This document shows, piece after piece, positions 42,217-51,423 of a stretch of DNA of 64,000 nucleotides. Every line of letters starts with the position of its first letter. Position 1 is the stretch's first letter. Origin of the DNA: an uncultured Bacteroidales bacterium (GTDB taxonomy: Bacteria; Bacteroidota; Bacteroidia; Bacteroidales; Bacteroidaceae). Both the position numbers and the translations under genes were made by a program. The notes beneath the pieces were generated by a model. It made no database searches. It worked only from the letters and a program-made list of their open reading frames with translations, and was not told where the DNA came from. The stretch spans positions 91,720 through 155,719 of the forward strand of contig CACXKA010000013.1 in the NCBI GenBank assembly GCA_902768125.1. The letters run 5' to 3'.

Positions 42217-43185
42217 TTAGTACTTCCTGCCCATCAGTTTATTGGCAAAGAGGCGAAGTTCTGCCTTCTTCTCTTCGGGCACCTTCACGCAGTCGAGGCT
42301 CTTGAGCGACTCGGCAAAGATTGCCTCAATCTTCTGCTGTGCCAGTTGGTCAATGCCTAATACATTATATATATGTGTAACGGCTGCGATTTTCTCCGCT
42401 GGGTCGAAGTCTTGTGCATTCACCCAACGGTCGAGTTCTGCCTTCTGGGCATCGTCGGCACGCAGGTAGGCATTGATGAGCATGAAGGTCTTCTTGTTCT
42501 CAACGATGTCGCCTCCGAGTTTCTTCTGGAACTTGGTGGGGTCGCCATACACGTCGAGCAGGTCGTCTTGGAGTTGGTAGGCAAGTCCCATCTTCTCTCC
42601 AAAAGCGTAGAGGTTTTCCACATCCTCTGTGTCGGCTCCTCCCAACAAGGCGCCGATTTTCAAGGCATAGCCCAGCAGCAAGGAGGTCTTCATCCGAATC
42701 ATCTCCATGTATTCTGCTTCCGTCACATCGTTGCGTGTCTCAAAGTCGATGTCGTATTGCTGTCCTTCACAAACACCGAGCGTTGCCTCGATGAAGGCGG
42801 TCCATGCTTCTTCGTTTTGGATACCTTTGTTGAAAAGCTGATAGGCGATGATAAGCATGGTGTCACCTGAGAGGATGGCGGTGTTCTCGTTCCACTTCTT
42901 GTGGACGGTCGGGTTGCCACGTCGCAGGTCGCTTTTATCCATCAGGTCATCGTGCAGCAAGGTGAAGTTGTGGTAAGTCTCCAAAGCCAGTGCATTGTTC
43001 AGGATGGTGTCCACATCGTCCTTGTAGAGGTTGTACCCCATCAGCATGAGCAAGGGACGGATGCGCTTGCCTCCGATGGAAAGGATATATCGGATGGGGT
43101 CGTAGAGGTTCTTGGGTTCCGTGTTATACTGGATGTTCTCTACGGCGGTGTTGATTTTCTGGGTGAGTTCTGTTATCGCGTACAT
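42217..43185 (-). CDS. Trans-prenyl diphosphate synthase
   Basis: 322 residues from MYAITELTQKINTAVENIQ. The first Asp-rich motif is LLHDDLMDKSDLRRG and the second LQDDLLDVYGDP. A Phe five residues before the first motif (FTLLHDD) suggests a product of about C20 or shorter rather than a long quinone side chain, but this is a weak inference. It condenses IPP with allylic diphosphates. Confidence 0.92.
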   Translation of the reverse strand: MYAITELTQKINTAVENIQYNTEPKNLYDPIRYILSIGGKRIRPLLMLMGYNLYKDDVDTILNNALALETYHNFTLLHDDLMDKSDLRRGNPTVHKKWNENTAILSGDTMLIIAYQLFNKGIQNEEAWTAFIEATLGVCEGQQYDIDFETRNDVTEAEYMEMIRMKTSLLLGYALKIGALLGGADTEDVENLYAFGEKMGLAYQLQDDLLDVYGDPTKFQKKLGGDIVENKKTFMLINAYLRADDAQKAELDRWVNAQDFDPAEKIAAVTHIYNVLGIDQLAQQKIEAIFAESLKSLDCVKVPEEKKAELRLFANKLMGRKY

Positions 43186-43221
43186 ATAATATATAGTAGT
43201 TGATGATGATGTGTGCGTGGT

Positions 43222-43254
43222 AAAAAAAAGCCGCACAGCGAATGTGTGTGCGGC
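43222..43254 (-). terminator. Rho-independent terminator of tonB
   Basis: On the minus strand GCCGCACA pairs with TGTGCGGC over a 9-nt loop, followed by TTTTTTTT. Confidence 0.93.
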
Positions 43255-43302
43255 ATGTTTGTTGTTGCTTCCTCGTCGACTGGCGATGAGGGGAATGTCA
43301 GA

Positions 43303-44016
43303 TTACTGCAGACGGAAGGTGACAGGGAGCGTGAAGCGTACACGCACAGCTTTACCACGCTGTCTTCCTGGAGTCCACTTCGGCATTGCCTGTACGACAC
43401 GCATAGCTTCTTTGTCGAGTGATGCATCCACGGCGCGAATCACCTTAGGATCCACGATGGAACCATCCTTGTTGACAACGAACTGCACCAATACACGACC
43501 TTGAATACCGTTCTCCTGTGCCACTGGTGGGTACTTCAGGTTCTTGTGAAGCCAATCCATGAGTGCCTTCTCACCGCCTGGGAAAGATGGGTTTGTCTCA
43601 ACGACTTCGAAGATTTCATTCTCGTCACCATCTTCCTGTACAGGACCTGTAACAGCTGCCACAGGACCAGTCACGTGAGCCACAGGACCAGACTGAGCCT
43701 CGTGAGTGTCCTCTGAGGTTTCAATCTTCTCCTCTTCGATATCCGTGTTGTTGTCCACGATGTCGAGGATTTCAGCCACAGCAGGAGTCTCTGCTGGTGG
43801 AGGTGGTGCAGCAGTGAAGATAGGCTGAGTGATAGGAATCACTTCCTCCTCAGACACGTATGCCACTGTTGAGTACACAACATCTGTTTCTGCATACGTG
43901 CGAGTGGTGAACTCAAAGCATGCAAACATGGCAGCAAGAGCTACGATGTAGCCAATGAGCAGTCCCGTACCTTTGGTACCCTCAAGATCTGCTTTTTTAG
44001 ATTTCTTTACTTCCAT
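43303..44016 (-). CDS. tonB: TonB energy-transducing protein
   Basis: 237 residues: a short basic cytoplasmic start, one membrane helix (LLIGYIVALAAMFACFEF), a Pro/Glu/Thr-rich periplasmic spacer and a C-terminal TonB domain (GGEKALMDWLHKNLKYPP, GRVLVQFVVNKDGSIVDPKV, MPKWTPGRQRGKAVRV). It transfers energy from ExbB/ExbD (encoded 2.2-5.9 kb away, same strand) to SusC-like and other outer-membrane receptors. Own promoter and terminator. Confidence 0.94.
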   Translation of the reverse strand: MEVKKSKKADLEGTKGTGLLIGYIVALAAMFACFEFTTRTYAETDVVYSTVAYVSEEEVIPITQPIFTAAPPPPAETPAVAEILDIVDNNTDIEEEKIETSEDTHEAQSGPVAHVTGPVAAVTGPVQEDGDENEIFEVVETNPSFPGGEKALMDWLHKNLKYPPVAQENGIQGRVLVQFVVNKDGSIVDPKVIRAVDASLDKEAMRVVQAMPKWTPGRQRGKAVRVRFTLPVTFRLQ

Positions 44017-44099
44017 AGATTATATTTATTTTTTAGATTTTATACGTTTTGGCACACTGATGAGCCGCCCTTCTGGCAGACCCTTGTTCAGTTTCGAGG

Positions 44100-44107
44100 C
44101 AAAAGTA
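44100..44107 (-). promoter_or_regulatory. Bacteroidetes -7 element for tonB
   Basis: TACTTTTG on the minus strand, 84 bases before the start. Confidence 0.45.
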
Positions 44108-44181
44108 ATACTTTTTTTTCGTTCAGTCGCTACAATTGACATTTTTTTTAACCATAGAGGGCTTTTTTTTATTTTTTAACG

Positions 44182-46698
44182 TCAGTTCTGCTCCGATTTG
44201 GTAATACTTCTGATATAAATGTCTTGTTGTGGGAACGGAATCTCGATGTTGTTTTCGTTGAGCACCTGATAGATTTTTTCTTTGGCCTGCGCTGTAAAAG
44301 CAATCTTCTGGTCAACGAGTACCCATGCCACCAGTAACAGGTCAACGCTGCTGGATCCGAAGTCGGAAAATGCAACGAGGATAGGGTGCATGGGGGTGAC
44401 GATGTCTCTGCCGTCAGGAGTCTTCTTGCAGATGGTCTTGATACCCTCAATAATCAAGTGTCTAACTTCTTCCACATTGGTTCCATAAGATACGCCGAAT
44501 GGGATGGTCAGACGCTCGTATTGGTGGTTGCGTGTCAGGTTCTTGAAATTCTTGCTGAACAGGTCGGAGTTGAGGATGGCGACCACACTTCCATCCAGTG
44601 TGGTGATCTGTGTACTCTGGTAGGTGATGCTTTCCACCTTACCTGTCATACCGTCACATTCGATATAGTCGCCCACACGTACGCGACCCGACATGAGCGA
44701 GATACCATAGAAGAAGTTTTCCAGCAGACTCTTGGATGCGAAACCCATACCTGTTGACAAACCACCAGTCACAATGGCGATACCTGTGCCTGGCACGCGA
44801 AGCATCAAGAACACGGCAATGATATAGATGCCCCATATCAGCAAGGCAATGATGTTGCGAGCCAGTGTGGCATTGAAGTCCTTGTTCTTGATTCTCCTGC
44901 GATAGCGGAACCAAGAGGAACGCGCAAGGTAATTGATGTATTTGAAGACGAAGAACAATGCCACCACAATGAACAGCTTGAGAGCTGATGCCGTGAACAG
45001 TCTGTCAACGTGAATTTCTTGCATCAACCAAGTGACGCACAGATGACGCAAGTCGAAGATTTTGGCAGCCATGTAGATGCAGTGCATGACAGAAAAGACA
45101 GCTGCTACTGGGATGAGGGCGCGATTGATGAAATCGTACACCCACGTCTGATCCACGAAGTCGCCACGTTTCATCCTGAAGCGAATCTCGTCTTCCTTGA
45201 CGCTGTCTCCGTACGCTTTCTTGATGCGTCGGCAAAGAGGACCGTCCTCATACATCTCCATCAAGTCGTAGCAACAGATGATGCTGGCGATGGCTGCCAA
45301 CTGGAACGTCCACCATACGATAATCTGCACAGCCATCAGCGTGAAGCCAATCCAAGACAACACGCAGGATACCAACATCGCAAAGAGCGAGACGGAACAA
45401 TAGATGGCATCGCTGGTAGGTATGGACTTCCAACTCTTTTTCAGCATGATGGATTGCCAGATGGTGAAGATGAGTAGGATGGGGGGAAAGATGATGTTGA
45501 CCAAGGTGTTAGGAATCAGGATGATTCGGAAACAGATGACCACCATCGACATGAGCATGAAAGGAGTGTAGGCTCTGACGCCTTCTTTGATTACATCTCC
45601 CTTCAAACGGATAATCAACGAGATCAAGATAGCAATCATCAACCATGCCATTTCAATCATCAGGCCTGTTGCCATCAACATCAAGTTGTGATGGAAGAAG
45701 GTGCGTACAATCATCACGGCAATGGCAAAAATCATCACGGCAAGCGTTATGATGAGGGTGCCACGCTTCTGCATGAACTTCTCTGTACGGAATCGCTTGG
45801 GTACCAACCAACGTAGAATCACATTACTCAAGATGATTCCTCCGAGGATATAGACCAACATGAAGATGCTGGCGAACATGACGATGCCACCTCTCCATTC
45901 TGATCGATATTCTCTGAACTGACCGTTGCGTCGTTCTTCCAGCGGCTTATATTTGGTGTTGAAGTCATCTTTCATCCGCTCCCACTGACGAGGGATGGCT
46001 GCCAGAATTTTGGGGTAACTGGTGCCCGGGTTGATGAAGATGCTTTGTTGCAAGTCCGTGTATTTCTTTTGGGCAAAGTTGTTTAGTCGTTCCACGCGAT
46101 TGAACAGGGCAGTGTAGTACTTGTCTTCTTTGTTCAGCTTGATCAAAATGACACGCATGTTTGCCCGCAGGGTCTCAGCATATTCGATACACATGGCTCT
46201 GTCTTGAATCCCTTGGGCATCGAGTTGGAAAGTGCTTTGTACTTCGTCAGGCATGGTTGCACCATTAGTCTCTTCTTCGTCGAGAATGACAGGCGGAATC
46301 TGCTTCAAGGAGTGAATCAGGCTATCGTAATTGGTGATTTCAAACTGGATATAATCCCTGATTTGGTCGAAAGGAATGGTGCTTTTCTTGAATTCAAGAT
46401 ACAAGGAGGTTGCCTCCTGACAAGCATATGCCATATCGAAGGTGAAATCCTGTCCCTGTGAATAGAGGATGAGGCTCGTGGTTTCACAGCGTTTGGTGAT
46501 GTCGACGAGTCTGGCGTGTTGTGTCTTTTGACGTTCTTCCATCTGCTTCATCTTCTCTTTCTGTCGTGTCCATTTATTGTAGAGTTCAAGACGAAGCACG
46601 TGCAGTGTATGTCCGAGGTCTTTTTCTTTGAGCACAGCATGACCTTGCTGGGGAACAAGGGGCATGAGCAGCAGGAGAATGAAAAGAATCTTTTTCAC
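44182..46698 (-). CDS. MscS-family mechanosensitive channel, large form
   Basis: 838 residues. Signal peptide (MKKILFILLLLMPLVPQQGHA), a coiled-coil-rich periplasmic domain (about 25-270), ten or so membrane helices (about 275-700) and an MscS domain near the end (GLSTGMGFASKSLLENFFYG is the pore-lining TM3 region; RVGDYIECDGMTGKVESI is the beta domain). The plan matches MscK/MscM-type channels that release solutes after osmotic downshock. Encoded upstream of tonB but with a gap of 165 bases. Confidence 0.9.
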   Translation of the reverse strand: MKKILFILLLLMPLVPQQGHAVLKEKDLGHTLHVLRLELYNKWTRQKEKMKQMEERQKTQHARLVDITKRCETTSLILYSQGQDFTFDMAYACQEATSLYLEFKKSTIPFDQIRDYIQFEITNYDSLIHSLKQIPPVILDEEETNGATMPDEVQSTFQLDAQGIQDRAMCIEYAETLRANMRVILIKLNKEDKYYTALFNRVERLNNFAQKKYTDLQQSIFINPGTSYPKILAAIPRQWERMKDDFNTKYKPLEERRNGQFREYRSEWRGGIVMFASIFMLVYILGGIILSNVILRWLVPKRFRTEKFMQKRGTLIITLAVMIFAIAVMIVRTFFHHNLMLMATGLMIEMAWLMIAILISLIIRLKGDVIKEGVRAYTPFMLMSMVVICFRIILIPNTLVNIIFPPILLIFTIWQSIMLKKSWKSIPTSDAIYCSVSLFAMLVSCVLSWIGFTLMAVQIIVWWTFQLAAIASIICCYDLMEMYEDGPLCRRIKKAYGDSVKEDEIRFRMKRGDFVDQTWVYDFINRALIPVAAVFSVMHCIYMAAKIFDLRHLCVTWLMQEIHVDRLFTASALKLFIVVALFFVFKYINYLARSSWFRYRRRIKNKDFNATLARNIIALLIWGIYIIAVFLMLRVPGTGIAIVTGGLSTGMGFASKSLLENFFYGISLMSGRVRVGDYIECDGMTGKVESITYQSTQITTLDGSVVAILNSDLFSKNFKNLTRNHQYERLTIPFGVSYGTNVEEVRHLIIEGIKTICKKTPDGRDIVTPMHPILVAFSDFGSSSVDLLLVAWVLVDQKIAFTAQAKEKIYQVLNENNIEIPFPQQDIYIRSITKSEQN

Positions 46699-46737
46699 GA
46701 TTTTGTGTTGTATTTATAGGTTTTGGTATTTCTGGTT

Positions 46738-47514
46738 TTATTCTACATCCATGAAATTCTTGGCACGCGTGATGAACGATTTTCCAATCTTCATGGACTT
46801 TCTGCCATCGTTGGCGCCTTCCTCCAATGCTTCTTCTATGATGTCGTCTTCCGTCACAGCATCGGGATCGGCTTCCTCTTGGTCTTCCTCCATAAACATT
46901 TCGATGTTCTTGCGTACATCACGCGTCGTACTCACCATCCAGCCCTTGACGCCTCCGTTCCGTCGGAAAGCTTCATAGCGGCGTCTCCTCCTGATGCGTG
47001 AAAGCTTCATGCCTCGCTTGCATCTCTTCAACCAAGCAACGAACGCTTTGGCACCTTTGACGATGAGTTGTCCTAACTTCTTGATGGTTGGGCGCAGGTG
47101 AATGATGCCTTGAATGGTCGCCTTGATGGCAATGACGATACCCTTGGCGGTGGCTTTCGTCGCCACTTTCATCCCGTGCCACGTGGCTTTTGCTCCAACA
47201 GCAATTCCATGAAGGGTTGCTTTGCCAGCGATGACGCACCAATGACCGAATGTTTGGGCAGCTCGCTTGAGCCACGCTTTGATTTTGGCGACTTTCTCTT
47301 GGGTGTTGTTGTCGTGCCACCATTCATTCAAGCGCTTGCATCCATCTTCTGCTGCCTGCATGCACCACAATAGTCCCTTCAAGATTTTCTTAAAGAGCCA
47401 GACCAGAAATCTCCATATCAGAACCAACATGAGCCGAATCAGTTCGCGCACCAGTTGTGATGCACTTCTCCCCGTATATTCCTCATGCTCATTGAATCTA
47501 TCTTCCTCAGTCAT
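46738..47514 (-). CDS. Unknown basic protein with KAT-repeat region
   Basis: 258 residues. A hydrophobic stretch near the N-terminus (LIRLMLVLIWRFLVWLFKKIL) may be a membrane or amphipathic helix. The middle holds several imperfect GKATLHGI/AKATWHGM/TKATAKGI/IKATIQGI repeats of about 10-11 residues, which would form an amphipathic helix. The C-terminal 60 residues are very acidic (MEEDQEEADPDAVTEDDIIEE). No domain recognised. It is upstream of the MscS gene by 39 bases and probably co-transcribed. Confidence 0.65.
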   Translation of the reverse strand: MTEEDRFNEHEEYTGRSASQLVRELIRLMLVLIWRFLVWLFKKILKGLLWCMQAAEDGCKRLNEWWHDNNTQEKVAKIKAWLKRAAQTFGHWCVIAGKATLHGIAVGAKATWHGMKVATKATAKGIVIAIKATIQGIIHLRPTIKKLGQLIVKGAKAFVAWLKRCKRGMKLSRIRRRRRYEAFRRNGGVKGWMVSTTRDVRKNIEMFMEEDQEEADPDAVTEDDIIEEALEEGANDGRKSMKIGKSFITRAKNFMDVE

Positions 47515-47624
47515 ATTGTGGTGTTTCAGATAATCTGTCGAATGATTTTAGTGCGAAGGTAGTACAAAAAAATCATTTATCGGCATTTTGTTCTATTAAA
47601 GTTGTTTAATTACACAAAGAATGT

Positions 47625-48329
47625 TTATTTCTCCATCATCAATAGAATGGCAATGAGGATGAAAAGTACACCTGTGATGCCATTGAGCCATTGTTGGAAG
47701 TGCTCAAACCCATGACTCAGTCTTGCGGCTCCATTCACCGCTTTGTGCATCAGCCATGCCATGATGACAACTGGGATGCTGGCTGCCAATCCAAAGACGA
47801 GCGGCACCATTGCCCCGACATTGCTGGAGATGCTCAAAGGAATCATCATGCCAAAATAGAAGATGGCACTTTCAGGACAAAAGGCGAGAGCAAGTGTCAT
47901 TCCTAACACCAATGAGCCGAGCGGACCATTCCGCTTGATGATTCTTCCGCTATTGTGACAATTGTCCCCATGATGGTGGTGGTGAAAGGCTCTAAAAATC
48001 AGATAGAGTCCAATGCCAATCAGCACATAAGGAACGATTCCCTCTGCCTGAGAGAGTACTTGTTGTAAGCCAGCGATGTTGCTGCCACCACCTATCAGAC
48101 ACATTGTAATCCATCCTAACAGGGTATAGGTGAGGGTTCTGCCGAATGCGTAGATGATACCGTCCATCAGTCTCTTCCCATTGCGGTATTCATAAGCCAA
48201 AGCCGAGATGCTGATGGCCAATTGGCAGGGGTTGAGAGCTACAAGTACACCCAGCACAAATGCAGCCAACAGGGGTAAATCTGCTGACTGCAAGAGAGTG
48301 TGAAGTATGTCGTCAATGTTTAACTGCAT
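47625..48329 (-). CDS. CcdA/DsbD-like or ArsG-type membrane permease with His-rich loop
   Basis: 234 residues, six membrane helices. Two Cys-containing motifs in matching helices, [10 protein letters not shown] and [10 protein letters not shown], follow the CcdA/DsbD and TauE-like plan. A loop between the halves is His-rich ([10 protein letters not shown]), suggesting metal binding. Bacteroidetes proteins of this type are often named ArsG-family arsenical or sulfite exporters; the substrate is unknown. It overlaps the AspT-like gene by 10 bases, so the two are one unit. Confidence 0.7.
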   Translation of the reverse strand: MQLNIDDILHTLLQSADLPLLAAFVLGVLVALNPCQLAISISALAYEYRNGKRLMDGIIYAFGRTLTYTLLGWITMCLIGGGSNIAGLQQVLSQAEGIVPYVLIGIGLYLIFRAFHHHHHGDNCHNSGRIIKRNGPLGSLVLGMTLALAFCPESAIFYFGMMIPLSISSNVGAMVPLVFGLAASIPVVIMAWLMHKAVNGAARLSHGFEHFQQWLNGITGVLFILIAILLMMEK

Positions 48330-50029
48330 AAGAGTAAGATGATGACTTGTGCCGTGATGATGCGTAGGAACATAGAGAGCGGATACACCGTTGAATAGCC
48401 GACGGTGGGAATGCCGTTATTAGCATTGGAGGTACTGAATGCCAATGCTGGTGGATCTGTTGTTGCACCACTCATGATACCCATCAGCAAGAAGTAGTTC
48501 ATGCGCCACTTCACACGGGCAAAGATTCCCATGATGATCAAAGGAATGATGGTGATGAGGAAACCTGTCCAAACATAGTGAATACCACCGTTGATGACGG
48601 TGTCGACGAAGTTCCCACCAGCCTTGATGCCCACACTCGCAAGGAAGAGTACCAAACCAATGTCTCGAATCATCAACGAAGCGGAGTTGGTGGTATAGGC
48701 CACCAATTTGAGTTTATAGCCAAAGCGACCTAACAAGATGGCGATGATGAGAGGACCACCTGCCAGACCTAACTTGATAGGCATGGACATACCAGGAATG
48801 CTGATAGGCAGCATACCGAAGATGATGCCGACCAAAATACCCAAGAAAAGGGTGAGGAGGTTGGGCTTGTCCAGTTGCTGTTGCTTGTCACCAATTCTGT
48901 TGGCGAAACGATCCACAGCGTCTTCTGGGCCTACCACTGTGAGGATGTCGCCCACTTGCAGAATCAGACTCGGACTGGCAAACAATTCGATACCAGAACG
49001 GTAGAGTCTGGTGACATTCACGCCGTACATCGAACTTGGATGCAGGCTGCCCAGCGTCTTTCCGTTGATGTTGTCTTTGGTGACAGTGTGTTTTCTGGAA
49101 ACCATCGGTACGTCTTGCTCGTCCCATTCCACCTCAACCTCAGGTCCGATGAAAGCAACGATGGCGGCAGCATCTTCTTCAGCACAGACAATATAGAGTT
49201 TGTCGTCTACATTCAAGAGGGTTTCTTTGTTGGGCACCACCACATGACCATTGTGGAGCATACGGGAGCAAACGAAATCGCGTCCGATAAAGCCTCTTAC
49301 CTGCAAAATGCTCTTGTCCGCAATGGCAGGATTGAACACCTTCACCGTCATCAAATGAGGCTTGACCGCCTCCTTGTTGTTTCGTTTGTTAAAGTGTTCT
49401 TCCTCTTTCTGGAAATTCACCTTGAAGATGATACGAATGAGGATGATGCTGCAAATGATACCTACAACCGCAAAAGGATAAGCACACGCATAACCGTTGG
49501 CAATCACAGGAACTCCTCCCTCAAAAGGATGAATTTGGTTGATTTGTTCAAGGGCGGCATTGGCAGCACCAAGACCAGGCGTATTGGTGACAGCACCACA
49601 TAAAGTACCTACCATCATCGGCAGATTGTCGATGGCAGGGATGACATTGCGGAATCCGTAATAGATGGATAACATCACGACAATATTCAGCATCACAATG
49701 CCTGCAGCAATGCCATTCGCTTTCAAACCTCCTTGCTTTAGCGAAGTGAAGAAAGAAGGACCGACCTGCAAACCGATACTGAACACGAACAGGATGAGTC
49801 CGAAGTCTTGAATGAAATTGAGGACAGCCGTATTCTCTTGGATTCCTCCACGCATCAGCAGGTCACCCGCCAAGATGCCAATAAAAAGAATCCACGTCAC
49901 TCCTAAGGTCACGCCCTTGATCTTAATCTTGTTGCCAAGGAACACACCCACTGCAATCACTGCTGCATACAGTATCACCGTGTGTGCTACGCCACCTCCT
50001 ATTGTAAAGAGCTCAATTAACCAATCCAT
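48320..50029 (-). CDS. AspT/YidE-type transporter with two TrkA-C domains
   Basis: 569 residues, an inverted duplication: about five helices, two central RCK/TrkA-C domains (about 205-380; [20 protein letters not shown] and [20 protein letters not shown]), then about five or six helices. This is the aspartate:alanine antiporter (AspT/YidE/YbjL) fold. The transported molecule is not defined by sequence. Promoter TAACTTTG 24 bases upstream. Confidence 0.85.
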   Translation of the reverse strand: MDWLIELFTIGGGVAHTVILYAAVIAVGVFLGNKIKIKGVTLGVTWILFIGILAGDLLMRGGIQENTAVLNFIQDFGLILFVFSIGLQVGPSFFTSLKQGGLKANGIAAGIVMLNIVVMLSIYYGFRNVIPAIDNLPMMVGTLCGAVTNTPGLGAANAALEQINQIHPFEGGVPVIANGYACAYPFAVVGIICSIILIRIIFKVNFQKEEEHFNKRNNKEAVKPHLMTVKVFNPAIADKSILQVRGFIGRDFVCSRMLHNGHVVVPNKETLLNVDDKLYIVCAEEDAAAIVAFIGPEVEVEWDEQDVPMVSRKHTVTKDNINGKTLGSLHPSSMYGVNVTRLYRSGIELFASPSLILQVGDILTVVGPEDAVDRFANRIGDKQQQLDKPNLLTLFLGILVGIIFGMLPISIPGMSMPIKLGLAGGPLIIAILLGRFGYKLKLVAYTTNSASLMIRDIGLVLFLASVGIKAGGNFVDTVINGGIHYVWTGFLITIIPLIIMGIFARVKWRMNYFLLMGIMSGATTDPPALAFSTSNANNGIPTVGYSTVYPLSMFLRIITAQVIILLLCS

Positions 50030-50052
50030 ATAGTGCTATTTTAATCGGGGTG

Positions 50053-50060
50053 CAAAGTTA
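50053..50060 (-). promoter_or_regulatory. Bacteroidetes -7 element for the AspT-like gene
   Basis: TAACTTTG on the minus strand; it overlaps the last codons of the polygalacturonase gene. Confidence 0.55.
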
Positions 50061-51422
50061 CTGCTTTTTTTCGGCTTTCACGTTCTTTACTGTGAAATTT
50101 TCCACATATTCTTGATGGAAATCTGCATTCTTGGCTGTGATGGTCAGATTTTCGAAAGTGAAGTTGCTAAGATGATACTGGTCTTCTTTCTGTTTCACGT
50201 TGAAAAAGACGTTGCAGTCGAAAGTGATGTTCCGCATCGTGATGTGGTTGCTGTACGACATCGGAACGCTTTCCCTTCCCTTCAGATCGTAGAATTGTGT
50301 CCAAGGAGCCACGAGCAGGAAGTTCTTCCCATTTCCCTCAATGTCTTCGACCGTCACGTATTCATATAATTGGGGTGTGTCAGGACGCATCTTGAGCCAC
50401 AACAGATTATTTGCCTCCGTCACTTTGATGCGTCGCAAGATGATGTTGTGGTCATACACGGATTCGCTGCCCAAGGTCAGGCAACCGTGACAAAAACCAT
50501 ATTCGCAATCTTCGATGAGGATGTTTTCATTGGCACCATCTCCAATCATTTCAGGGAATTGGTTGATGTCTATGCCTTCATATTTCGTACGCCAATAGTC
50601 GGCATAAGGTCCTTTGCCTCCCTTGATGGCGACAGCATCATCGTTCACACTCATGTAGCAATCCTTCACCAACACATTCTTCACCACATCTAAGTCGATG
50701 GCATCCGTACTGGGTGCTTTGACGGGTTGTGCGGGTGAATAGATGTGCAGACGCAGCAGCTTCACGAACTCACTATTGTAGATGTGTGTCGTCCAGAAAG
50801 CGGAGTTCTGCAAATGCACCCCCTCAATCTGCACGTTCTTGCAATTGCTCACATACACCAATCGGGGACGTTGTTCGTCCTTATTAGTGCATTGGGGATT
50901 CCAACTTCTTCTCTCCCAGAAATGTTTCCAAAACGTCAGTCCGTTGCCATCAATCGCGCCTTTTCCCGAGATGGAAAATCCATCCAGGCCGTCAGCATTG
51001 ATGAGGGCAGCGTAGTAGAGACAGGTTTCTCCTTCGATGCGGGTCTTGAGGATAGGGTAGTCGCTGGGGTCATTGCTGCCCATCAAAGTGGCGCCCTCAT
51101 ACAGATGTAGATGTACTCCCTGCTTGAAGAAGAGAGCCCCGGTCATATAGGTACCTTCAGGAACGACGATGACGCCACCTCCTTCACTCGCCACCTTGTC
51201 GATGAGCGCCTGCATCTCGGTCGTGTGCAGTTTGCCGTCATTCACCACACCATAGTCTGTCACACGATAGGCTCTGCCCAAGGTCTGAATGTCCACAGGC
51301 GTGGTTTCTCTGAACCATTCTCCGATTTCAGTACCGTCAGGCCATTGGTCAACCGTTTTTTTTGCGAAAGATGGCATACACAAAAGCGCGCATGCCATCC
51401 ACATAAGGAATGTTTGTTTCAT
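50058..51422 (-). CDS. Secreted polygalacturonase-type hydrolase (GH28)
   Basis: 454 residues from MKQTFLMWMACALLCMPSFA, a signal peptide. Right-handed beta-helix enzyme. GH28 signatures are present with variation: STDAIDLD (usual NTDGxD), SVNDDAVAIKGG (the Asp pair), CHGCLTLGSES (usual GHGxSxGS) and RRIKV. The first Gly of GHG is Cys here. It is expected to hydrolyse pectin galacturonan or a rhamnogalacturonan. It starts one base after the stop codon of the metalloprotease-like gene. Confidence 0.9.
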   Translation of the reverse strand: MKQTFLMWMACALLCMPSFAKKTVDQWPDGTEIGEWFRETTPVDIQTLGRAYRVTDYGVVNDGKLHTTEMQALIDKVASEGGGVIVVPEGTYMTGALFFKQGVHLHLYEGATLMGSNDPSDYPILKTRIEGETCLYYAALINADGLDGFSISGKGAIDGNGLTFWKHFWERRSWNPQCTNKDEQRPRLVYVSNCKNVQIEGVHLQNSAFWTTHIYNSEFVKLLRLHIYSPAQPVKAPSTDAIDLDVVKNVLVKDCYMSVNDDAVAIKGGKGPYADYWRTKYEGIDINQFPEMIGDGANENILIEDCEYGFCHGCLTLGSESVYDHNIILRRIKVTEANNLLWLKMRPDTPQLYEYVTVEDIEGNGKNFLLVAPWTQFYDLKGRESVPMSYSNHITMRNITFDCNVFFNVKQKEDQYHLSNFTFENLTITAKNADFHQEYVENFTVKNVKAEKKQ

Positions 51423-51423
51423 C

